Source of the DNA: Actinomycetota bacterium
GTDB lineage: Bacteria; Actinomycetota; Thermoleophilia; Gaiellales; Gaiellaceae
NCBI GenBank assembly: GCA_013696595.1
Contig: JACCYG010000115.1
Span: forward strand, 1-10,334
Length of the DNA stretch: 10,334 bases
Direction of reading: 5' to 3'
The notes under the pieces were generated by a model, which saw only the letters and a list, made by a program, of their open reading frames with translations, was not told where the DNA came from and made no database searches. Shown here piece after piece: positions 4,731 through 10,334 of the stretch. Position 1 is the stretch's first letter; each line of letters opens with the position of its first letter. A program made the translations under genes and the position numbers.

Positions 4731-6650
4731 GTGTCCGAGTACGTTTGGAGCCCTTCGGCCGACGTGCTCGCTCACGCGAACGTCGTCCGCTTGATGCGCC
4801 GGCACGGAGTCGACGACTACTGGGAGCTCGTGCGCCGGTCCCACGAGGATCCCAAGTGGTTCTGGCCGGCCGCGATCGAGGACATGGGCCTCGAGTTCTC
4901 GAAGCCGTGGGATCAAGTCGTCGACCTTTCCCGCGGGCCAGAGTGGGCGACCTGGTTCGTCGGCGGCACGCTGAACGTCGCCTGGAACTGTGTCCACCGA
5001 TGGGGTGAGCGGCGCCCGAAGGCGGCGGGCGCCGTCTTCGCGGGCGAGGACGGAAGCCGCCGCTCGCTGACGTTCGCCGAGCTCTCACGCGAGGTCACGC
5101 GACTCGCAGAAGGCCTCGCCGCCCTCGGCGTCGGCAAGGGCGATGCGGTCGCAATCTTCCTGCCGATGTCGCCCGAGGTCGCGATCGCATCGCACGCGTG
5201 CGCGCACCTCGGTGCGGTCCAAGTTCCGATCTTCTCGGGCTTTGCCGCACCGGCTGTGGCCGCCCGCCTTCGGGACGCCGAAGCAAAGGTGATCGTGACG
5301 GCCGACGGCTCGCTCCGCCGCGGCCGGGTGGTCCCGATGAAGGAAATCGCGGACGAGGCCGTTCGCGACGCACCCTCGGTCGAGCACATCGTCGTGTGGC
5401 GCCGGCTGGGGAACGACGTGCAGATGGAGGAAGGCCGCGACGCCTTCTGGGACGAGCTCGTCGCCGACCGGCCGGGCACGCTCGCGCCGCTCGAGGTCGA
5501 GTCGGAGGCTCCCTATCTCCTCGCCTACACGTCCGGGACGACGGGAAAGCCCAAGGGCATCCTCCACGTCCAGGGCGGGTTCCTCGTCTCAATCACCCGC
5601 GAGGTCGCCTACCAGGCGGACGCGCATCCAAACGACGTGATCCATTTCGCTACGGACATGGGCTGGATCATGGGGCCGTGGACCGTGGTCGGCGGCGGTG
5701 CGCTCGGCTGCACGCTCGTCTTCGCGGAAGGCGCTCCGGACTGGCCGAAGGACCGCCTCTGGACGCTGATCGAACGAGAGGGCGTGTCCATCCTCGGCAT
5801 CTCACCAACACTCGTCCGCGCGCTCATCCCGCACGGTGAGCCCGCGACCGACCTCAATTCGCTGCGGACGATCGTGACGACCGGCGAGCCCTGGAACCCC
5901 GATCCTTATCGTTGGCTCTTCGAGCGCGTCGGCGGCGGCCGCTGCCCGATCATCAACTGCTCGGGCGGAACGGAGGTCGGCGCGTGCTTCCTCTCCCCGA
6001 CCCCGGCAATCCCGATCAAGTCGTGCTCGCTCGGCGGGCCGGCGCTCGGGATGGCCATGGACGTCGTCGACGTCGAAGGCCGGCCGGTGCGGGGCGAGGT
6101 GGGCGAGCTCGTCTGCCGGAAACCGTTTCCCGGGATGACGCGCGGCATCTGGAAGGATCCCGACCGCTACCTCGACGCGTACTGGCGGCGCCTCCCAGGA
6201 ATCTGGGTCCACGGCGACTGGGCTTCGATCGACGAGGACGGCTACTGGTTCCTGCACGGGCGCTCTGACGACACGCTCAACATCGCGGGAAAGCGAATCG
6301 GCCCGGCCGAGTTGGAGTCTGCCGCCGTCGCACATCCCGCGGTCTCGGAAGCGGCTGCCGTCGGGATACCGCACGGCGTGAAGGGGGAGGTCGCGTGGGT
6401 CTTCTGCGTCCTCGCTCCCGGCGACGAGCCGACCCACGACTTGGCAGCGGAGGTCGGTGAGGCCATCGCGCGAGAGCTCGGCAAGGCCTTCCGGCCGGAC
6501 CGCGTCGTCTTCGTGCCCGCGCTTCCGAAGACGCGCAGCGCGAAGATCGTCCGCCGTGCCGTCCGCGCCAAGGCCCTAGGCGAAGACCCTGGCGACCTCT
6601 CGTCGCTCGAAAACCCCGAATCTCTGGAGGCGATAGCCGGTGCCGTCTGA
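4731..6650 (+). CDS. Acyl-CoA synthetase (AMP-forming, Acs-like)
   Basis: This 639-residue adenylate-forming enzyme (ANL superfamily) has the Acs-type N-terminal cap before the AMP-binding core. The phosphate loop is YTSGTTGKPKG (266-276), the A5 region NCSGGTEVG (409-417), the A8 hinge GRSDDTLNIAGKRIGPAE, and the A10 catalytic lysine is K605 in PKTRSAKIVRR. It should activate a carboxylate with ATP to an acyl-AMP and then an acyl-CoA in the cytosol. Acetyl-CoA synthetases have WWQTETG at A5, where the second Trp closes the acetate pocket; here that position is G412, so a larger acid than acetate is likely (inference). The usual SGK before the lysine, the site of regulatory acetylation in Acs, is SAK. 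GTG 4731 is fixed by TACAAT 6 nt upstream. It overlaps the next gene by 11 nt, forming an operon. Confidence 0.92.
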   Translation: MSEYVWSPSADVLAHANVVRLMRRHGVDDYWELVRRSHEDPKWFWPAAIEDMGLEFSKPWDQVVDLSRGPEWATWFVGGTLNVAWNCVHRWGERRPKAAGAVFAGEDGSRRSLTFAELSREVTRLAEGLAALGVGKGDAVAIFLPMSPEVAIASHACAHLGAVQVPIFSGFAAPAVAARLRDAEAKVIVTADGSLRRGRVVPMKEIADEAVRDAPSVEHIVVWRRLGNDVQMEEGRDAFWDELVADRPGTLAPLEVESEAPYLLAYTSGTTGKPKGILHVQGGFLVSITREVAYQADAHPNDVIHFATDMGWIMGPWTVVGGGALGCTLVFAEGAPDWPKDRLWTLIEREGVSILGISPTLVRALIPHGEPATDLNSLRTIVTTGEPWNPDPYRWLFERVGGGRCPIINCSGGTEVGACFLSPTPAIPIKSCSLGGPALGMAMDVVDVEGRPVRGEVGELVCRKPFPGMTRGIWKDPDRYLDAYWRRLPGIWVHGDWASIDEDGYWFLHGRSDDTLNIAGKRIGPAELESAAVAHPAVSEAAAVGIPHGVKGEVAWVFCVLAPGDEPTHDLAAEVGEAIARELGKAFRPDRVVFVPALPKTRSAKIVRRAVRAKALGEDPGDLSSLENPESLEAIAGAV

Positions 6651-7410
6651 TCGAATGGAAGGACACGTCGCCCTCGTCACGGGGGGCGGACGAGGGATTG
6701 GCCGCGGGATCGCGCGCGAGCTCGCCGATGCGGGGATGCGCGTCGCCGTATCCGCGCGCACGCGCGAGCAGGTCGAGGAGACCGCACGCGAGGTCAACGG
6801 CCTCGCGATCGTCGCGGACGCGAGCAAGCGGGAGGACGTCGAGCGAATGGTCGGCGAGGTGGAGCGCGAGCTCGGCCCGATCGATCTCCTGGTGGCCAAC
6901 GCCGGCATCGCGCTCTGGGAGGAGACGGCGTGGGAGGCCGAAGTTGACGAGTGGTGGCACGTCCTCGAGGTCAACGTGCTCGGGGTGTACCTCTGCTGCC
7001 GCGCTGTCATCCCGGGGATGCTCGAGCGGAGCGCCGGTCGCATCGTCATCACAGGCAGCGGCGCCGCGTATCTGCCCGGCTCGAGCTCGACCGCGTACGC
7101 CGCGAGCAAGGCGGCCGCATGGAGGTTCGGCGAGACGCTCGCCGGCCAGCTTCGACCCCACGGCATTCCGGTGTTCGTGATCAGCCCGGGCCTCGTCCAA
7201 ACCGAGATGACCGGATCGAGCTTCCCCGAGGACGCGCCTTGGACGCCCCCCGAGCTTGCACCCCGCCTGTTGCGGGCGCTCGCCTCGGGCCGCGCCGATG
7301 CTCTGTCCGGGCGTTACATCCACGCGGAACACGACGACATCGACGAGCTCATCCAGCGCGCCGACGAGGTCGTGAGGAACGACCTGAACGCGATTCGATT
7401 GCAGCGCTAG
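6640..7410 (+). CDS. Short-chain dehydrogenase/reductase
   Basis: This 256-residue classical SDR has the cofactor motif TGGGRGIG (14-21), NAG (87-89), and the catalytic tetrad N112, S140, Y153 and K157 in YAASK, all intact. R40 at the end of the second strand suggests NADP(H). It resembles FabG-like 3-oxoacyl reductases, but the substrate cannot be read from sequence. GTG 6640 is preferred over the internal ATG 6655 because GGAGG at 6626-6630 is 9 nt upstream of it. It overlaps the synthetase stop by 11 nt, so translation is coupled, and the pair probably acts on the same acyl or hydroxy/keto-acyl compound. The C-terminus (DDIDELIQRADEVV) matches SDRs that end in a short helical tail. The next ~900 bp hold no intact gene. 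Confidence 0.93.
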   Translation: MPSDRMEGHVALVTGGGRGIGRGIARELADAGMRVAVSARTREQVEETAREVNGLAIVADASKREDVERMVGEVERELGPIDLLVANAGIALWEETAWEAEVDEWWHVLEVNVLGVYLCCRAVIPGMLERSAGRIVITGSGAAYLPGSSSTAYAASKAAAWRFGETLAGQLRPHGIPVFVISPGLVQTEMTGSSFPEDAPWTPPELAPRLLRALASGRADALSGRYIHAEHDDIDELIQRADEVVRNDLNAIRLQR

Positions 7411-7442
7411 ACCGGGAACCTTCAGCCCGCTCGCTGAGTCGT

Positions 7443-8047
7443 ATGGGCGTCTCCGCCGACGCCGACCTCAGGAAGACCGCGATCCTCTCGCCCGAGCGGC
7501 GCCTAAACGCGATGCTCCGCGACCTAGGACGTGAGGAGCCTGCAGATCGTGGCCGAGGCTACGCCGAAGTTCGACCCGATTGGCATCCTTGCCGCGCTCG
7601 AGCGCGAGCGCGTGAACTTCATCGCGATAGGTGCTCCCGCGCGCGTGATCCAGGGAACGGGCGAGCGCGCACGCGCGGCATCGACATCGTGCCGCCGACG
7701 CGGCCAGAGAACCTCCGCCGGCTCGGGGACGCTCTACACGAACTGAACGCGCGGCGAGTCGACGGCGAGGACCTCGTGCTCGATGGAAGCACGGGCGAAG
7801 CGATCGAACTCCAAACAGATCGAGGGGAAATGAAGATCGTCCCCGAGCCCGCCGGCACACGTGGCTACGAGGATCTAAGGCGCGCGGTCAGCCGGGAACC
7901 GCTTGGCTCGGGGTGCGGCCCTCAGTCGCGTCAGTTGGCGACCTCCCCCGGATGCTCGCTGCGCTTGCTCGCGAGACGGACACCCAGCGGCTCCGAAGGC
8001 TGCGGCGGCTTGCCGAGCTCGAGCCTGCGCGAGGGCTCGAACTTTGA
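7443..8047 (+). pseudogene. Frameshifted nucleotidyltransferase-fold gene (AbiEii-like), with possible upstream partner remnant
   Basis: Three frames read in order give one recognisable protein. From GTG 7531 (frame 1): FDPIGILAALERERVNFIAI, then GAPARVIQGTG. After about 7662 (frame 3): GIDIVPPTRPENLRRLGDAL, later PAGTRGYEDLRRAV. After about 7910 (frame 2): VASVGDLPRMLAALARET, ending at TGA 8045-8047. This matches the minimal nucleotidyltransferase layout G[GA]-x-A-x-x-H-G...D-x-D...GT-x-G-Y-x-D-L...V-A-S-x-D-D-L. Each break fits a 1-nt loss, the second in a G-run. The metal-binding D-x-D reads G-I-D and the GG motif GA, so the active site also looks decayed. Before it, 7443-7530 (MGVSADADLRKTAILSPERR) may be the remnant of a small partner gene. 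Sequencing error is an alternative for the frameshifts but not for the lost Asp. Confidence 0.65.
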
Positions 8048-8099
8048 GCGACGTCTCTCCGTGAGCCTCGCCGCGCGCCCGGCGGCACTACCTCCTTGA

Positions 8100-8280
8100 G
8101 ATCCTCGAAGAAGTCGGTTGGTACCTGCGCGGCGATCTCGCTCCAGGCCAGCTCGGCGATCGAGGGCCCCGCGGGCAGGGCGAGGACGTTCACCGGAACC
8201 CCGACCGCCTCGACGACCGCCGCGATCTGGCCGAGATCGGAAAGACCCGGCGCGTACACGGTATCCGCGCCGGCATCGCG
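8100..8280 (-). pseudogene. Fragment of PEP mutase/isocitrate lyase-family protein
   Basis: The - strand from 8280 reads RDAGADTVYAPGLSDLGQIA, then AVVEAVGVPVNVLALP and PSIAELA (to about 8146). This is the C-terminal half of the (beta/alpha)8 barrel typical of the phosphoenolpyruvate mutase/isocitrate lyase superfamily. A TAA at 8281-8283 directly precedes it, so the N-terminal half with the metal-binding and catalytic residues is absent. After about 8146 similarity ends and an unrelated stretch (WSEIAAQVPTDFFEDLKEVV) follows, possibly another remnant. There is no start signal. It lies antisense between two + strand loci and looks like debris of a deletion or rearrangement. Confidence 0.6.
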
Positions 8281-8380
8281 TTACGATCATGGTGTCGCGC
8301 AGGCCCCCGGTCGCAGGTCGGCCGGCATCGACCCTTCTCGATCCGTTTACGCGAAGCGGCTTACGGTCAAGAAGCCTGTC

Positions 8381-10334
8381 ATGCAGGAATGCCCTGACGA
8401 TCGCGGCGACGGACAGCGAGCAACTGACTTCGATCTCGTTTGCCTCTCCCACTTGCGTTGGGATTTCGTCTGGCAGCGCCCACAGCAACTCCTCACCCGC
8501 TGCGCCCGCGAGCGGCGCGTGTTTTTCGTCGAAGAGCATGTGTTCGCGGAGGAGAGTGCTCCCCGCCTGCGGGTCAGGCGCGTAAGCGATCGTCTCGTTG
8601 TCGCCGTCCCCGAGCTTCCCATCGGCTGCACAACGGCGGAGGCGGACGACATCCAGGAGCGACTGCTCCGCGAATTGCTCCTCCACTTCCGCGTCGAGAC
8701 GTTCGTGCTCTGGCTGTACACGCCCATGGCGGTTCCGTTCACACGTGAGCTCGCTCCGATTGCTGTCGTCTACGACTGCATGGACGAGCTCTCTGCGTTC
8801 GCTCATGCTCCCACTCGGCTGAGCCCGCTCGAAGATGAGCTCTTCCGCCGAGCCGATCTCGTGCTGACGGGTGGCCAAAGTCTCTTCGAGGTAAAGCGGG
8901 ACCGGCACCCAAACGTTCATCTCTTCCCGAGCAGCGTGGATACGGCGCACTTCGCAGACGCCCGGTTTCCGGGGCCAGAGCCCCATGACCAGGCCCAGAT
9001 AGATCGGCCGAGGCTCGGATACGCCGGAGTCATCGACGAGCGCGTCGACCTGGAACTCGTCGCAGCCGTGGCCGATCTGCGCCCGAGCTGGCAGTTGGTG
9101 TTCGTCGGGCCAGTGGCGAAAATCGACCCGGCCGGTCTGCCGCGGCGCCCGAACCTCCACTACCTCGGGCCGAAGGACTACGCCGACCTACCGGCGTACC
9201 TGAGGACCTGGGACGCCGCGTTGCTGCCATTCGCCCTGAACGAGGCGACGCGCTTCATCAGCCCCACGAAGACACCCGAATACCTTGCTGCGGGGCTTCC
9301 GGTCGTCTCGACCCCAATCGCCGACGTCGTCCGCCCTTACGGGGAGGAGGGCTTGGTGCACATCGCCGAGGACGCGGGGGGATTCGTCAAGGCCGCGGAG
9401 CGGGCGATGCAGGAGCGCTCGGTCGAGCGCCTCCGCCAAGTAGATGCCTTCCTGACCGAAAACTCCTGGGACTTCACGTGGGCCGACATCAACGAGCTGA
9501 TCGAGAACACCGTCCGGCGCAAGGCCGCGAGCCGCCTGGAAGCAGAGCGGCAGACGCGGGCCCCGGCCAGGATCGAGAGCTTCGACTTCCTCGTCGTAGG
9601 GGCGGGCTTTGCAGGCAGCGTTCTCGCGGAGCGCATGGCGAGTGAGCTCGGGCTCCGCGTTCTCGTCGTCGAGCGACGCTCTCACATCGGAGGCAACGCG
9701 TACGACCATTTCGACGAGGCCGGGATCCTCGTCCACCGGTACGGGCCGCACATCTTCCACACGAACTCGCGCGAAGTTTTCGACTATCTCTCTCGGTTCA
9801 CCTCCTGGCGCCCCTACGAGCACCGCGTCCTGGCCAGTGTCGACGGTCTGCTGGTGCCGTTCCCGATCAACCTCGACACGGTGAACGAGATCTACGGGCT
9901 GGATCTCAGCGTCGAAGACCTTGAGCAGTTCCTGGACTCGGTGGCCGAACACCGGAGTCCGCTTCGCACCTCGGAAGACCTGGTCGTGTCCAAGGTCGGG
10001 CGCGATCTGTACCTGAAGTTCTTTCGCAACTACACGAGGAAGATGTGGGACCTCGACCCGTCCGAGCTCGACGCTTCGGTCGCGGCCCGGGTCCCCGCCC
10101 GGCTCAGCCGGGACGATCGCTATTTCACCGACGCATACCAGGCGATGCCGCTTCACGGCTATACACGCATGTTCGAGCGGATGCTCGACCACCCGAAGAT
10201 CAAGGTGGTCCTGAACACGGACTTCCAGGAGATCGTGGATCTCGTGCCGTACGGCCGGACGATCTACACGGGCCCGATCGACGAGTTCTTCGGCTTCAGG
10301 TTCGGAAAGCTGCCGTACCGCTCGCTCGATTTCC
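8381..10334 (+). CDS. glf: Glycosyltransferase-UDP-galactopyranose mutase fusion (partial, runs off the end)
   Basis: One uninterrupted frame from ATG 8381 to the window end (651 codons) joins two enzymes. Residues 16-375 are a GT-B-fold glycosyltransferase resembling TuaH-like proteins: SHLRWDFVWQRPQQLL (23-38), YDCMDELSAF (131-140), and the nucleotide-sugar motif ISPTKTPEYLAAGLPVVST (293-311). After a charged linker (about 376-400), residue 401 starts a UDP-galactopyranose mutase: FAD-binding VVGAGFAG (405-412), GGNAYDHF, GPHIFHT, RNYTRKMW with the pocket Trp W556, Arg R574, the DDRYFTDAYQAMPLHGYTRM segment and YTGPIDEFFGF. Glf interconverts UDP-Galp and UDP-Galf using reduced FAD, so the fusion could make UDP-Galf and transfer it (or a neighbouring sugar) to a cell-surface glycan. 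About 120-140 residues of the mutase lie outside. ATG 8381 is the only start before the GT domain; no Shine-Dalgarno sequence or -10 box is obvious. Confidence 0.9.
   Translation, partial: MQECPDDRGDGQRATDFDLVCLSHLRWDFVWQRPQQLLTRCARERRVFFVEEHVFAEESAPRLRVRRVSDRLVVAVPELPIGCTTAEADDIQERLLRELLLHFRVETFVLWLYTPMAVPFTRELAPIAVVYDCMDELSAFAHAPTRLSPLEDELFRRADLVLTGGQSLFEVKRDRHPNVHLFPSSVDTAHFADARFPGPEPHDQAQIDRPRLGYAGVIDERVDLELVAAVADLRPSWQLVFVGPVAKIDPAGLPRRPNLHYLGPKDYADLPAYLRTWDAALLPFALNEATRFISPTKTPEYLAAGLPVVSTPIADVVRPYGEEGLVHIAEDAGGFVKAAERAMQERSVERLRQVDAFLTENSWDFTWADINELIENTVRRKAASRLEAERQTRAPARIESFDFLVVGAGFAGSVLAERMASELGLRVLVVERRSHIGGNAYDHFDEAGILVHRYGPHIFHTNSREVFDYLSRFTSWRPYEHRVLASVDGLLVPFPINLDTVNEIYGLDLSVEDLEQFLDSVAEHRSPLRTSEDLVVSKVGRDLYLKFFRNYTRKMWDLDPSELDASVAARVPARLSRDDRYFTDAYQAMPLHGYTRMFERMLDHPKIKVVLNTDFQEIVDLVPYGRTIYTGPIDEFFGFRFGKLPYRSLDF

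Noticed and set aside
4354..5088. 244-codon - strand ORF across the AAA+/synthetase junction
   Set aside because: It is low-complexity Arg/Ser shadow sequence lying opposite conserved domains on the + strand.
7422..7437. TCAGC/GCTGA hairpin after the SDR gene
   Set aside because: A 5-bp stem without T-tract is expected by chance in this base composition.
7931..9160. 409-codon - strand ORF
   Set aside because: It is the shadow of the glycosyltransferase part of the fusion gene; the + frame has family motifs throughout.
1..10334. tRNA, rRNA, CRISPR array, insertion sequence or integrase
   Set aside because: I found no cloverleaf, rRNA segment, regularly spaced repeats, transposase frame or terminal inverted repeats.

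Overview
The window is high-GC DNA with a strong bias for G/C at third codon positions, GTG and TTG starts, and several promoters whose -10 box lies exactly 6 nt before the start codon, so transcripts would be leaderless. Together with the protein families present this suggests an actinobacterium, perhaps a deep lineage such as Thermoleophilia. That placement is inference; no phylogenetic marker gene is present.

Left part (1-2350): an unassigned coding tail with a strong hairpin, then a two-CBS-domain protein on the + strand. Facing it on the - strand is an HTH-plus-TPR regulator (934-2271). Immediately downstream of this regulator, on the same strand, is a 29-codon ORF (823-912) with a near-perfect Shine-Dalgarno sequence. 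It encodes a basic N-terminus, a hydrophobic core and a short polar tail. This matches the layout of RRNPP peptide-signalling cassettes (Rap/NprR/PlcR/Rgg with Phr/NprX/PapR/SHP) and is the most interesting candidate system in the window.

Middle part (2270-3545): back-to-back promoters separate the regulator from a + strand structured RNA whose architecture and 3' strand resemble 6S RNA. A TetR repressor follows on the - strand. It is coupled through a GTGA overlap to a strikingly short MFS (DHA2-type) ORF that has lost its central membrane segments. A 29-bp inverted repeat over that operon's promoter is a good candidate TetR operator.

Right part (3647-10334), all main genes on +: a CbbX/SpoVK-type AAA+ ATPase; an acyl-CoA synthetase overlapping a short-chain dehydrogenase, which form a likely acyl-metabolism operon; a roughly 900-bp stretch of decayed genes (a frameshifted nucleotidyltransferase and an antisense PEP-mutase/isocitrate-lyase fragment); and a continuous ORF fusing a GT-B glycosyltransferase to UDP-galactopyranose mutase, which runs off the window end. 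The fusion points to galactofuranose-containing glycan synthesis.
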